DNA of 64,000 bases from Herbiconiux aconitum (GCF_024979235.1 NZ_JANLCM010000001.1:992001-1056000), one strand, 5' to 3'. Shown: positions 34,659 through 43,573, counted from the stretch's first letter. A program made the numbers and translations. The notes: generated by a model not told the origin, from the letters alone.

Positions 34659-35627
34659 ATGCGCGAGATCATCATCATCGGGTCGGGGCCCGCGGGATTC
34701 ACGGCAGCCATCTATGCCGCCCGAGCCGGACTCAAGCCCCTTCTGCTCGCTTCGAGCGTCGAAGCCGGTGGAGAGCTGATGAACACCACCGAGGTCGAGA
34801 ACTTCCCCGGTTTCCCTGACGGCATCCAGGGGCCCGAGCTCATGATGAAGCTGCAGGAGCAGGCCGAGAAGTTCGGCACCGAGGTCATCCTCGACGACGT
34901 GACGAGCCTTCACCTCGACGGCGATGTCAAGACGGTGCACACGGGCTACAGCGGAACCTTCGAAGCGCGCTCCGTGATCTTCGCCACCGGATCGGCCTAC
35001 CGCAAGCTCGGCCTCGCCGATGAGGAGCGTCTGAGCGGCCGCGGCGTCTCGTGGTGCGCCACCTGCGACGGCTTCTTCTTCAAGGCCAAGACGATCGCGG
35101 TCGTCGGCGGCGGCGACTCGGCGATGGAGGAGGCGACCTTCCTCACGCGTTTCGCCGAGAAGGTGTACGTCGTACACCGTAAGGACACGCTCCGTGCATC
35201 GAAGATCATGCAGGAGCGCGCTTTCCAGAATGAGAAGATCGAGTTCGTCTGGAACTCCGAGGTCGTCGGCATTTCCGGTGAGAACGCTGTCGAAGCTCTG
35301 ACGCTCCGCAACACGGTCACCGGCGATCAGTCGGAACTCCCGGTGCAGGGCCTGTTCGTGGCCATCGGCAACGACCCCCGTGTGCATCTCGTGCACGGTC
35401 AGCTCGACCTCACGGCCGACGGCACCATCGCGGTGCGCGGCCGCTCGTCGAAGACGAACCTCTCCGGTGTCTTCGCCGCCGGCGACGTCATCGACCCGCA
35501 CTACCGCCAGGCGGTCACTGCGGCAGCGTCCGGAACAGTGGCGGCCCTCGACGCCGAGCAGTTCCTCGCCGCTCTCGACCAGGCCGAAGCGGAGCGCCAC
35601 ATAGACGACTTGGTTCCCGCCAAGTAG
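34659..35627 (+). CDS. trxB: Thioredoxin reductase
   Basis: 322 residues from ATG 34659; the frame upstream is non-coding. Two-domain flavoprotein: FAD motif IIIIGSGPAGFTAAIYAARAG at the start, redox pair CATC (Cys133, Cys136), NADPH motif VVGGGDSAMEEATFL, and the C-terminal FAD segment VFAAGDVIDPHYRQ. Reduces thioredoxin with NADPH. Fifty-five bases upstream of trxA, under the SigH-type promoter. Confidence 0.97.
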   Translation: MREIIIIGSGPAGFTAAIYAARAGLKPLLLASSVEAGGELMNTTEVENFPGFPDGIQGPELMMKLQEQAEKFGTEVILDDVTSLHLDGDVKTVHTGYSGTFEARSVIFATGSAYRKLGLADEERLSGRGVSWCATCDGFFFKAKTIAVVGGGDSAMEEATFLTRFAEKVYVVHRKDTLRASKIMQERAFQNEKIEFVWNSEVVGISGENAVEALTLRNTVTGDQSELPVQGLFVAIGNDPRVHLVHGQLDLTADGTIAVRGRSSKTNLSGVFAAGDVIDPHYRQAVTAAASGTVAALDAEQFLAALDQAEAERHIDDLVPAK

Positions 35628-35682
35628 ACGAACCCGGGCCTGTGTCAGGGCACCGGATGATGACCACACGAAAGAAGGAACA

Positions 35683-36006
35683 ATGTCCAACGCAAAGGCA
35701 GTGTCTGACGCCAGTTTCGATGCCGACGTCCTGAAGTCCGAGAAGACCATCCTCGTCGACTTCTGGGCGGAGTGGTGCGGGCCGTGTCGCGCGGTCTCCC
35801 CGATCCTCGACCAGATCGCTTCGGAGCACTCCGACAAGATCGAGATCGTCAAGCTGAACGTCGACGACAACCCGCAGACCGCCATGAAGTATCAGATCAC
35901 GTCGATCCCTGCGATGAAGGTCTACCAGGGTGGCGAGGTCGTCAAGACGATCATCGGTGCCAAGCCGAAGGCGGCCCTCGAAGCCGACCTCGCTGCCTTC
36001 ATCTGA
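35683..36006 (+). CDS. trxA: Thioredoxin
   Basis: 107 residues. Standard thioredoxin with active site WCGPC (Cys32, Cys35) and the cis-Pro loop TSIPAMKVYQGG. Co-transcribed with trxB; AAGGA ribosome site before ATG 35683. Followed by a strong terminator. Confidence 0.97.
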   Translation: MSNAKAVSDASFDADVLKSEKTILVDFWAEWCGPCRAVSPILDQIASEHSDKIEIVKLNVDDNPQTAMKYQITSIPAMKVYQGGEVVKTIIGAKPKAALEADLAAFI

Positions 36007-36048
36007 GTCGCATCACCCTTCCGAATGGCCTGACGGCCAGTTCGTGAC

Positions 36049-36084
36049 AAGTGGCCCGCCGCATTCGTGCAGCGGGCCACTTTT
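36049..36084 (+). terminator. Rho-independent terminator after trxA
   Basis: AAGTGGCCCGC pairs with GCGGGCCACTT over 11 bp, with a short loop and a few T after it. Ends the trxBA unit. Confidence 0.85.
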
Positions 36085-36127
36085 GCATGTCATACGATGG
36101 AATTTCGGTCTAGGTCGGGATGTACGA

Positions 36128-37447
36128 GTGAGTAGCCAGAAACCCCCTTCGTCCGCGGGTAACAATCTCGACCCGTGGTACGCCAACTATGCCGAGCGAA
36201 CGGCCGGCCTCGCGGCTTCTGAGGTTCGCGCCCTCTTCGCCGTGGCGTCCCGCCCCGAGGTGGTGTCGCTCGCCGGCGGCATGCCGGCCGTCTCCGCGTT
36301 GCCTCAAGAACTCGTGATCGAGTCGATGAATCGCGTGATGCGCGAGCAGGGTTCGGTCGCTCTGCAGTACGGCTCCGGTCAGGGGGTGCCCGTTCTTCGC
36401 GAGCAGATCCTCGACGTCATGGCGATGGAAGGCATCCGCGCCAGTGCCGACGATGTTGTGGTGACCACCGGTTCGCAGCATGCTCTCGAATTGGTGACGA
36501 AGTTGTTCATCGATCCGGGCGACGTCGTTCTCGCCGAGGGTCCGAGTTACGTCACCGCCATGGTGATCTTCCGTTCCTTTCAGGCCGAGACCCATCACGT
36601 GGCGATGGATGCGAACGGAATGATTCCCGAATCCCTCCGCGAGAACATCGCGCGGCTGAAGGCGCTCGGCAAGAAGATCAAGTTCCTGTACACGATCCCC
36701 TCGTTCCAGAACCCGGCCGGCGTGACGCTCTCCTGGGAACGCCGTCTCGAAGTGCTTCAGATCGCGAAGGAGAACGGCATCCTCGTGCTCGAGGACAACC
36801 CGTACGGCTTGCTGCACTTCGATGCCCCACCTCCCCCGGCCCTCCGGTCGGTTGAGCAAGAAGGCGTCATCTATCTCGGTACCTTCTCGAAGACGCTCGC
36901 TCCCGGTTTCCGGGTGGGCTGGGCACTGGCGCCTCATGCCATCCGCGAGAAGCTGATCCTGGCCAACGAGGCCGCCGTGCTGTCGCCCAGCTCGTTCAGC
37001 CAGCTGGTGATCTCGGAGTACCTCGACACCATCGACTGGCGAGCGCAGGTCGATCGCTTCCGCGGTGTTTACCGGGAGCGAAAAGAGGCCATGATCGGGG
37101 CTTTAACTGAATACCTCCCCAATCTTCAATGGACGGATCCTGACGGTGGCTTCTACGTCTGGCTCACCCTTCCGAGCTATCTCGATTCCAAGCAGATGCT
37201 CCCGCGAGCCGTGAAGGAACTCGTGGCGTACACGCCCGGAACAGCGTTCTACGCGGATGGCGGCGGACGCAACAACATCCGGCTCTCGTTCTGCTATCCG
37301 ACACCCGAGGCGATCAGGGTCGGCATCCGTCGCCTGCAGAACGTGATCAACGGCGAGCTCGACCTCCTCGAAACGTTCTCCGCCACCGGCCCCCTCGGCA
37401 CCGCGCGCGACCGCAACTTCTCCGCTCCTCCTCCCAATCTGGATTGA
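36128..37447 (+). CDS. PLP-dependent aminotransferase (LysN/MocR-like fold type I)
   Basis: 439 residues from GTG 36128; the ATG eight bases upstream runs into a stop. Fold-type I aminotransferase: ALFAVASRPEVVSLAGGMP, PLP-binding Asn/Pro region IPSFQNPAGVTL, Schiff-base lysine in YLGTFSKTLAPGFRVGW. The SLAGGMP start is typical of 2-aminoadipate/aromatic/valine aminotransferases. No DNA-binding domain is attached. Four bases before the D-Ala ligase-like gene, so co-transcribed; substrate unclear. Confidence 0.85.
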   Translation: MSSQKPPSSAGNNLDPWYANYAERTAGLAASEVRALFAVASRPEVVSLAGGMPAVSALPQELVIESMNRVMREQGSVALQYGSGQGVPVLREQILDVMAMEGIRASADDVVVTTGSQHALELVTKLFIDPGDVVLAEGPSYVTAMVIFRSFQAETHHVAMDANGMIPESLRENIARLKALGKKIKFLYTIPSFQNPAGVTLSWERRLEVLQIAKENGILVLEDNPYGLLHFDAPPPPALRSVEQEGVIYLGTFSKTLAPGFRVGWALAPHAIREKLILANEAAVLSPSSFSQLVISEYLDTIDWRAQVDRFRGVYRERKEAMIGALTEYLPNLQWTDPDGGFYVWLTLPSYLDSKQMLPRAVKELVAYTPGTAFYADGGGRNNIRLSFCYPTPEAIRVGIRRLQNVINGELDLLETFSATGPLGTARDRNFSAPPPNLD

Positions 37448-37451
37448 GATC

Positions 37452-38426
37452 ATGACCGATTCCTCCACTCCTCGCACCGTCGTCGTTCTGGCCGGTGGCA
37501 TCTCCCACGAGCGCGATGTCTCCCTGCGGTCAGGTCGGCGTGTCGCGGACAGCCTCGCCGAGCGTGGCCACACGGTCATCCTCCGGGATCCGGATGCCAC
37601 CCTCCTGCAGTATCTGGATGACACTCGCCCCGACGTGGTGTGGCCCGCCCTGCACGGGGCGAGCGGAGAAGATGGCGCGTTGCGCGCGCTCCTCGATGTG
37701 CTCGGCATCCCTTTCGTCGGATCCCAAGCCAAGGCCTCTCGTCTGGCCTGGCAGAAGCCGACCGCCAAGGTGCTGGTTGAGCGCGCAGGGTTTGCCACTC
37801 CGCGTTGGCTCACGCTTCCGCGCGACACCTTCCGTGAGCTCGGCGCCACACAGGTCTTGAACCTCGTCTCACGCTCCCTCGGATCGGAACTCGTCGTCAA
37901 ACCCGCGATGGGCGGTTCCGCTCTGGGTGTCGGTGTCATCACCTCGTCGGATGACCTGCCTCGCGCCGTTGTCGACGCCTACACCTATGGCGAGGTGGCA
38001 CTGATCGAGCAGCGAGCGCGGGGCATCGAGGTGTCCATCGGCATCATCGACCTGGGTGACGGCGCATTCGCACTCCCCCCGGTCGAGATCGAGCCACGAT
38101 CTGGCGTCTACAGCTTCGAAGCTCGCTACAACGCCGGCGAGACAAGCTTCTACGTGCCGGCTCGGCTCGAAGAAGACGTCGCCGCTCGCGCGAGTGCTAC
38201 CGCGCTGTCCATCTACGAAACCCTCGGCTTGCGGCACATCTCGCGCATCGACCTCATCATCGACGACGCCGGTGTGCCGTGGTTCCTTGAGGCGAATGTC
38301 CTGCCCGGACTCACCGAGACCTCAACCGTTCCGCAGGGCATCCTGGCTGCCGGGTTCTCACTTAGGGCCGTTTACGAGCAGCTCAGCGAAGTTGCAATCG
38401 CCGAAGCCGGCGTTCCCGCGAGTTAG
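37452..38426 (+). CDS. D-alanine--D-alanine ligase family protein
   Basis: 324 residues. ATP-grasp enzyme: VVVLAGGISHERDVSLRSG, WPALHGASGEDGALRALLD, LVVKPAMGGSALGVGVI, and the metal-binding end WFLEANVLPGLTETSTVPQ. These are Ddl motifs, so it joins two D-Ala for cell-wall synthesis. It is slightly shorter than typical Ddl, and a second ddl gene may exist elsewhere, so dedicated role is unsure. Ends ten bases before the extended parS palindrome. Confidence 0.87.
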   Translation: MTDSSTPRTVVVLAGGISHERDVSLRSGRRVADSLAERGHTVILRDPDATLLQYLDDTRPDVVWPALHGASGEDGALRALLDVLGIPFVGSQAKASRLAWQKPTAKVLVERAGFATPRWLTLPRDTFRELGATQVLNLVSRSLGSELVVKPAMGGSALGVGVITSSDDLPRAVVDAYTYGEVALIEQRARGIEVSIGIIDLGDGAFALPPVEIEPRSGVYSFEARYNAGETSFYVPARLEEDVAARASATALSIYETLGLRHISRIDLIIDDAGVPWFLEANVLPGLTETSTVPQGILAAGFSLRAVYEQLSEVAIAEAGVPAS

Positions 38427-38446
38427 TCTCCGTGCATCCCGGGTCA

Positions 38447-38462
38447 TGTTTCACGTGAAACA
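38447..38462. promoter_or_regulatory. parS: parS site 1 (perfect)
   Basis: TGTTTCACGTGAAACA matches the 16-bp parS consensus exactly. It is the centre of a longer near-perfect palindrome, ATCCCGGG (38436-38443) to CCCGGGAT (38466-38473). Lies between the ddl-like gene and the convergent parB. Confidence 0.95.
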
Positions 38463-38472
38463 ATGCCCGGGA

Positions 38473-38488
38473 TATTTCACGTGAAACG
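38473..38488. promoter_or_regulatory. parS: parS site 2 (imperfect), overlapping the parB stop codon
   Basis: TATTTCACGTGAAACG has the 12-base parS core with two outer mismatches. The parB stop codon (38477-38479) lies within it, so the last ParB codons double as a ParB binding site. Confidence 0.85.
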
Positions 38489-39457
38489 TGGGCCGCTGAG
38501 GGGGCGTTCGCGGCCATAGCCTTCTTCGCCGAGTTCGGTGAGAATGCGGTTGAGATCATCAATGGTGGCGAAGTCGACGACGATTTGGCCCTTCGAGCGG
38601 CCGAGGCTCACACGAACGCGGGTATTGAGGCGGTCGCCGAGGCGCTCACCGATCTCGTCGAGGTGACCGCGCTTCGTGCCGGCCGTCGTCTTCGCGCGCG
38701 ACTGCTTCGGAGCCGACGACGCCAGCGCCTCCGCGGCTCGCACCGACAGATCCTCGTTCACGATCTTGTCCGCGAGCTTGGTCATCGCGTCGACATCACC
38801 GACCGCAAGCACCGCGCGGGCATGGCCGGCGCTCAACACACCTGATGCAACACGGTTCTGCACCGCCGGAGGAAGCCGCAGAAGACGCAGCGTATTGGTG
38901 ATCTGTGGTCGCGACCGCCCGATGCGCTCCGCCAGCTGCTCCTGAGTGATGCCGAAGTCGTCGAGGAGCTGCTGGTAGGCCGAAGCCTCTTCCAAGGGAT
39001 TCAGCTGCGACCGGTGCAGGTTCTCGAGGAGTGCGTCGCGCAGCATGTCCTCGTCGGCGGTGTCCTTGATGACAGCGGGGATCGTGTCGAGTCCCGCTTC
39101 TTTGGTGGCGCGCAGTCGCCGCTCACCCATCACCAGCTCATACTGCTGCTCACCACCGGCCACCAGGGGGAGTTCGCGCACGACGATCGGCTGCAGAACG
39201 CCGATCTCCCGCACCGAGTGCACCAGTTCCGCGAGATCCGAGGAGTCGAAGACGCTTCGGGGCTGCTTGGCGTTCGGCACGATGCTGTTCGGGTCGAGCT
39301 GCGCCAATCGAGCGCCAGGCACTGCCACCAGGTTCGGCGCAGCCACCGGCGCGTCGAAGAACACATCCACCGGACGCGACCCCTCGATGCGGGGCTCGTC
39401 GGTCGGAATCAAGGCACCGATGCCACGACCGAGTCCGGTTCTCTTCTTAGTTGCCAC
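38477..39457 (-). CDS. parB: Chromosome partitioning protein ParB
   Basis: 326 residues. GLGRGIGALIP start, N-terminal CTP-binding domain (KQPRSVFDSSDLAELVHSVR, VMGERRLRATKEAGL), central helix-turn-helix (TQEQLAERIGRSRPQITNTLRLL), and a C-terminal dimerisation domain. Binds parS and spreads as a clamp to build the origin-segregation complex. Starts 11 bases inside parA; its end overlaps parS site 2. Confidence 0.97.
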   Translation of the reverse strand: MATKKRTGLGRGIGALIPTDEPRIEGSRPVDVFFDAPVAAPNLVAVPGARLAQLDPNSIVPNAKQPRSVFDSSDLAELVHSVREIGVLQPIVVRELPLVAGGEQQYELVMGERRLRATKEAGLDTIPAVIKDTADEDMLRDALLENLHRSQLNPLEEASAYQQLLDDFGITQEQLAERIGRSRPQITNTLRLLRLPPAVQNRVASGVLSAGHARAVLAVGDVDAMTKLADKIVNEDLSVRAAEALASSAPKQSRAKTTAGTKRGHLDEIGERLGDRLNTRVRVSLGRSKGQIVVDFATIDDLNRILTELGEEGYGRERPLSGPRFT

Positions 39458-40361
39458 GATGAGGAGCTCCTCTGTCTGCGATTTCGGCTGCGGCCTCCAG
39501 ATAGGAGACAGAGCCGGGGGATCCGGGGTCGAAACTGATCACGGTTTGACCGAAGCTGGGCGCCTCGGAGATCCGCACGGAGCGCGGGATCACCGCGCTG
39601 AGTGTCTCGGCGGGAAAATGGGAACGCACGTCTTCCGCCACCTGGAAGGCAAGGCGCGTGCGCCCGTCGTACATGGTCAGGAGGATGGTCGACACCGCGA
39701 GACTCGGGTTGAGGTGACGCTCGATCAGACTGATGTTGTTGAGGAGCTGGCTCAGGCCTTCGAGCGCGTAGTACTCGCACTGGATCGGGATGAGCACCTC
39801 GCGCGCCGCCACGAAAGCGTTGATGGTGAGCAGTCCCAGCGACGGCGGACAATCGATGAAGACGTAGTGGAACGGCTCACCTTCGTCGGTCTTCTGCGCG
39901 AGAAAGCGGTCGAGGCTGCCCCGCAACCGCTGCTCACGAGCGACCATCGGCACCAGCTCGATCTCTGCACCCGCGAGGTGGATGGTGGCGGGTAGGCAGA
40001 AGAGGTTTCCCGACTCAGGACTCTGCTGCACGATATCGGCCATCGGCTCATCATGGATGAGCACGTCGTAGACACTGGGCTTGTCGCCGCGGTGGTCGAC
40101 GCCGAGCGCCGTGGAGGCGTTCCCCTGCGGATCCAGGTCGATGACCAGCACCCGTGCTCCCTCGCGAGCCAGAGCTGCTGCAAGGTTCACGGTGGTCGTG
40201 GTCTTTCCGACGCCGCCCTTCTGATTGGCGACAGTCAGAACACGGGGAGCCAGGGGGAGAGGATACTCTCGCATTGCCAGTTGCCGCTTTCGTTGAGAGA
40301 GATCCGCTAGTTCCCGGGCCAGCGGCGTCGACGCATCGAAGGCGGTTGCATCACTGGTCAT
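39447..40361 (-). CDS. parA: Chromosome partitioning ATPase ParA
   Basis: 304 residues. A 40-residue N-terminal extension precedes the deviant Walker A NQKGGVGKTTTTVNLAAAL; VLVIDLDPQGNASTALG and FIDCPPSLGLLTINA follow. ATP-dependent DNA-binding motor that moves ParB-parS complexes. ATG 40361 lies 20 bases from parS site 3, so ParB could autoregulate the operon. Confidence 0.97.
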   Translation of the reverse strand: MTSDATAFDASTPLARELADLSQRKRQLAMREYPLPLAPRVLTVANQKGGVGKTTTTVNLAAALAREGARVLVIDLDPQGNASTALGVDHRGDKPSVYDVLIHDEPMADIVQQSPESGNLFCLPATIHLAGAEIELVPMVAREQRLRGSLDRFLAQKTDEGEPFHYVFIDCPPSLGLLTINAFVAAREVLIPIQCEYYALEGLSQLLNNISLIERHLNPSLAVSTILLTMYDGRTRLAFQVAEDVRSHFPAETLSAVIPRSVRISEAPSFGQTVISFDPGSPGSVSYLEAAAEIADRGAPHRGN

Positions 40362-40380
40362 TCACACAATCCTGTCGGTA

Positions 40381-40396
40381 TGTTTCACGTGAAACA
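40381..40396. promoter_or_regulatory. parS: parS site 3 (perfect), upstream of parA
   Basis: TGTTTCACGTGAAACA, an exact match, in the 134-base gap between rsmG and parA. Placement just before the parA start allows operon control by ParB as well as segregation. The rest of the gap should hold the parAB promoter, but no clear consensus was identified. Confidence 0.95.
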
Positions 40397-40495
40397 TTGG
40401 GAGCGAGAAGCCCGAACGGACGTCTTCGATCGTATCGAACTACGCCGACACTAGAGACCTCGACATCCGGATCTCGGAGTACTGCGCTGCTCGAA

Positions 40496-41134
40496 TCACG
40501 GAACCCTGGCACGGATCACCCGTGTTACCTCAACACCGATGGATTCTCCGAGTTCGAGCACCTCTACCTCGGAGAGCTTGTACTTTCGGATCGCCTTTTC
40601 GGCACCCGCAACTTCTTTGGCCGCACCGGCGCCCTTCATGAGCACCATCTCACCCCTTGGTCGCAGCAGGGGAGCGCACATCGGGATGAGCTTGCCGAAG
40701 GCACTCACGGCGCGAGCAGTGACCTGGTCCAGCCGCTGGGGGAGTCGTGCGTCCTCAGCCCGCGCGCGGACCACCGTGACATTGGTCAACCCGAGAAGGT
40801 CTTTTTGATCCTCGAGCCAGAGAACCCGACGCTCCATCGGCTCGATCAGCACGAATTCGACATCGGGCCGCGCGATCGCAAGCACAATGCCGGGCAACCC
40901 GGCGCCGCTGCCGATGTCGCCCACTAATCCGGGACGCAGCAGGGGAGCGACGACACCTGAGTTGATGATGTGCCGGCTCCAGAGGCGCGGTAGCTCCAGC
41001 GGTCCGATCAACCCGAGCTCTTCGCCGCGCCTTGCGAGGTCAGCGGTATAGCGTCGGGCGAGCTCCATTCGATCACCGAATACCGTAGCGGCAACGGCTG
41101 GCTCGATCTCGACTGCGTTCTCGTCGTCGGTCAA
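40496..41134 (-). CDS. rsmG: 16S rRNA (guanine527-N7)-methyltransferase
   Basis: 212 residues from TTG 41134. AdoMet motif LVGDIGSGAGLPGIVLAIARP and the segments LWSRHIINSGVVAPLL and TARAVSAFGKLIPM are GidB/RsmG landmarks. Methylates G527 of 16S rRNA. The TTG start adjoins parS site 4; a later ATG (Met22) would remove a conserved-looking N-terminal helix. Normal place beside parAB. Confidence 0.93.
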   Translation of the reverse strand: MTDDENAVEIEPAVAATVFGDRMELARRYTADLARRGEELGLIGPLELPRLWSRHIINSGVVAPLLRPGLVGDIGSGAGLPGIVLAIARPDVEFVLIEPMERRVLWLEDQKDLLGLTNVTVVRARAEDARLPQRLDQVTARAVSAFGKLIPMCAPLLRPRGEMVLMKGAGAAKEVAGAEKAIRKYKLSEVEVLELGESIGVEVTRVIRARVP

Positions 41135-41150
41135 TGTTTCACGTGAAACT
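41135..41150. promoter_or_regulatory. parS: parS site 4, between khpB and rsmG
   Basis: TGTTTCACGTGAAACT, one mismatch at the last position. It fills the whole gap: the rsmG TTG start is at 41134 and the khpB stop (41149-41151) overlaps its end. Confidence 0.9.
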
Positions 41151-41706
41151 ATGCGCGAGAGATCACGGTGTGACGATCGCGACCTTCACCCTCGGATTCG
41201 GAGGAGAAGCCGCGATCTGCCACGATGTCATGCACAAGCTTGCGCTCGTACGACGACATGGGCTCAAGGTGCGCCGAATCCGATCCCGCATCGATTCGGG
41301 CAATGGCACCAGCGACGAGCTTCTCGAGCTCGCGCTGGCGCTGCTCCCGGCTTCCGCCCACGTCAAGAATGAGGCGGGAGAACTCCCCGGTTTTGGTCTG
41401 CACCGCAAGGCGAGTCAACTCCTGGAGAGCTGCCACCGTCTCTGTGCGCGAGAGAACCCGCAGGTTGCTGTCACCGGAGGCATTCACCGAGATGTAGGCC
41501 CGACCGTCGTTGACCTCGATGTCGATGTCACCGTCGAGATCGCAGATATCCAACAGCTCTTCAATGTAGTCAGCGGCTACATCACCTTCGTCATCCAAGC
41601 GCGAATGCGGCGCCTCAGCCCCATCCGGAGCAGACTCCTCTGGGAGTGACGTCTCGTCGAGTTCGAAGTCCTGGCTGGTGTCGGTGGTCTCGGTCACATC
41701 ACTCAT
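41149..41706 (-). CDS. khpB: RNA-binding protein KhpB/Jag (KH and R3H domains)
   Basis: 185 residues. Acidic N-terminus (1-40), a KH-II domain (about 45-120, ICDLDGDIDIEVNDGRAYISV), and an R3H domain (AHLEPMSSYERKLVHDIVAD). RNA-binding regulator tied to cell-wall growth and division. Overlaps yidC by four bases. Confidence 0.92.
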   Translation of the reverse strand: MSDVTETTDTSQDFELDETSLPEESAPDGAEAPHSRLDDEGDVAADYIEELLDICDLDGDIDIEVNDGRAYISVNASGDSNLRVLSRTETVAALQELTRLAVQTKTGEFSRLILDVGGSREQRQRELEKLVAGAIARIDAGSDSAHLEPMSSYERKLVHDIVADRGFSSESEGEGRDRHTVISRA

Positions 41707-42671
41707 TTCTTGTCACCTTGCTTCTTCGCGCGGTTCTTGCTCACGGGCTGCTGACGCTGTGTCGTCTTCGGCGGCTCCGGGATCGACTCGATGGCCGGGG
41801 CGCCCTTGGTGGGCTCGAGCTTGCCCTTCTTCGCCAGGCGCGCCTCGCGGGCCTTCGCCGCCTCACTACCGGGTGTCGGCATGTTGCGGATCACGAGGAA
41901 CTGCTGACCCATGGTCCAGAGGTTCGAGGTCAGCCAGTAGAACATGACACCGAGCGGGAACGCGACACCCGAGAACACGAAGACGAGGGGGAGGATGTAG
42001 AGGAGGATGCGCTGCTGCTTGAACATCGGGCTGTTCTTGGCCTCGGGCGACTGGTTCTTCGCCATGATCTGCAGCTGCGTGTAGAACTGCGAGGCCGTCA
42101 TCAGCACGACCATGAGACCGGCAATGAGCATGACCTGCCACGGTCCGCCGGCGTTCCAGGCACCGATGAAGGTGTCGTGCAGGGGAGCGACGCCGAAGAG
42201 CGTGGCGTCACCGAACTGCTTGCCCAGCTCCGCGTTCAGCGGGCCCACTCCCGCGAGCCCCTTCTGGGCGTTGTTGAGCACCGAGAACAGGCTGAAGAAG
42301 ATCGGCATCTGCAACAGGAGAGGCAGACAGGATGCGAGCGGATTCGTGCCCGTGCGCCGGTACAGCTCCATCGTCTCGCGCGACATAGCCTCCCGGGAGA
42401 ACTGATCCTTCTTGCCCTTGTACTTGTCTTGGATCTTCTTCAGCTGAGGCGCGACCTCGAGCATCTTGCGCTGACTCTTGATCTGCCGCACGAAGATGGG
42501 GATGAGCGCCGCGCGCACCACGAGCACCAGGCCCACGATCGACAGCACCCAGGTCAGACCGGCCGCGGGATCGAGACCGAGGAAGGTCCAGAAGTAGTGC
42601 CAGCCGACCAGGATCAGCTCTACGACCCATTTGATGGGCCAGAGGATCGTATCGAGAAACGGGATTTCCAT
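41703..42671 (-). CDS. yidC: Membrane protein insertase YidC
   Basis: 322 residues. Five-helix Oxa1/YidC core without the large periplasmic domain of Gram-negative forms. Core segments: VVRAALIPIFVRQIKSQRKM with the hydrophilic-groove Arg, and PIFFSLFSVLNNA. C-terminal tail is basic (RQQPVSKNRAKKQGDKK) and likely binds ribosomes. Inserts membrane proteins with or without SecYEG. Nine bases after yidD. Confidence 0.95.
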   Translation of the reverse strand: MEIPFLDTILWPIKWVVELILVGWHYFWTFLGLDPAAGLTWVLSIVGLVLVVRAALIPIFVRQIKSQRKMLEVAPQLKKIQDKYKGKKDQFSREAMSRETMELYRRTGTNPLASCLPLLLQMPIFFSLFSVLNNAQKGLAGVGPLNAELGKQFGDATLFGVAPLHDTFIGAWNAGGPWQVMLIAGLMVVLMTASQFYTQLQIMAKNQSPEAKNSPMFKQQRILLYILPLVFVFSGVAFPLGVMFYWLTSNLWTMGQQFLVIRNMPTPGSEAAKAREARLAKKGKLEPTKGAPAIESIPEPPKTTQRQQPVSKNRAKKQGDKK

Positions 42672-42679
42672 GGGGTGGG

Positions 42680-42988
42680 TTAGCCCTTTCCGTGGCTAGC
42701 TACGACAAAACCGAATGGCGTGAGCCGGTATCTCTGGCGGCGCACCGGGGGTACATCGTCGATCCCGCCCTTGGCCCACGGATGACAGCGGGCGATGCGG
42801 TAGACGCCCATTGCCGATCCGACGACCACGCCCCGCTGCTGAATCGCCTGCAGCGTATAAGAGGAGCACGACGGGTAATAGCGACACACGTCGCCATAAA
42901 GGGGAGAGATCACCGCGCGGTAGCCCCGCAGAATCAGAACCGCGAGATTACGGGGGAGCAGCACGATCGCAGTGACGATCGACATCAT
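42680..42988 (-). CDS. yidD: Membrane protein insertion efficiency factor YidD
   Basis: 102 residues. N-terminal amphipathic helix and the YidD signature ISPLYGDVCRYYPSCSSYTLQAI, then RIARCHPWAKGGIDDVP. Helps YidC-dependent insertion. Two tandem ATG codons at the start. Overlaps rnpA by four bases. Confidence 0.95.
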   Translation of the reverse strand: MMSIVTAIVLLPRNLAVLILRGYRAVISPLYGDVCRYYPSCSSYTLQAIQQRGVVVGSAMGVYRIARCHPWAKGGIDDVPPVRRQRYRLTPFGFVVASHGKG

Positions 42989-43323
42989 GCGAGCACGGAT
43001 CCTTTGGTGAGAGAACGCGACAGTTCTTCGAAGAGTACGCGGTAAGGCTGAGATCCAGCTTCGGGCAGAGCGCGCACTACCACGTCGTATCCGGGAGCGA
43101 CCTGGGGGAGCAGAGCGAAGCTCGCCGCCTTCAGTCGCCGTCGTACTCGATTGCGCACGACCGCGATCCCGACCGACTTCGCCACGATGAACCCGAAACG
43201 CGCATCCGACGAATCGGATGCGCGAATGTAGGTGACAGTGTTCGGCCCGACGAACTTCGCACCACGCCGGACGGTTCCGCGATAGTCACGACCGTGGGTG
43301 ATGCGATTGGCTCTGGCCAGCAC
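42985..43323 (-). CDS. rnpA: Ribonuclease P protein component
   Basis: 112 residues from GTG 43323 (MLARANRITHGRDYRGTVRRG), chosen since homologues begin at this point; the open frame further upstream runs into the rpmH region and is not conserved. The RNR motif is VVRNRVRRRLKAA. Assists the catalytic RNA in cutting tRNA 5' ends. Weak ribosome site. Confidence 0.93.
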   Translation of the reverse strand: MLARANRITHGRDYRGTVRRGAKFVGPNTVTYIRASDSSDARFGFIVAKSVGIAVVRNRVRRRLKAASFALLPQVAPGYDVVVRALPEAGSQPYRVLFEELSRSLTKGSVLA

Positions 43324-43354
43324 CGCGACGACAGGATCTGTGTCGACGCGTGGA

Positions 43355-43492
43355 CTAAGCGGAGAGCTCGGTGCGACCCTTACGGCGACGAGCCGAAAGG
43401 ATGGCGCGACCCGCACGCGTGCGCATGCGCAGACGGAAGCCGTGCACCTTGGCGCGGCGGCGGTTGTTCGGCTGGAAAGTTCTCTTGCTCAT
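43355..43492 (-). CDS. rpmH: 50S ribosomal protein L34
   Basis: 45 residues from ATG 43492, with GGAG seven bases upstream; the longer open frame to 43561 is not L34. Sequence [20 protein letters not shown] and onward to KGRTELSA is fully typical. First gene of rpmH-rnpA-yidD-yidC-khpB-rsmG. Confidence 0.98.
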   Translation of the reverse strand: MSKRTFQPNNRRRAKVHGFRLRMRTRAGRAILSARRRKGRTELSA

Positions 43493-43573
43493 AATGTTCT
43501 CCGTGGTCCGGCAGGCACTCGGAATGACTGCCGTGAAGGGAAGGGGTGTGGGATTCCACAAGTCAACTGATTA

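Noticed and set aside
43324..43416. Longer rnpA start at 43416
   Set aside because: The added residues run into rpmH and are not like RnpA N-termini; GTG 43323 fits homologues.
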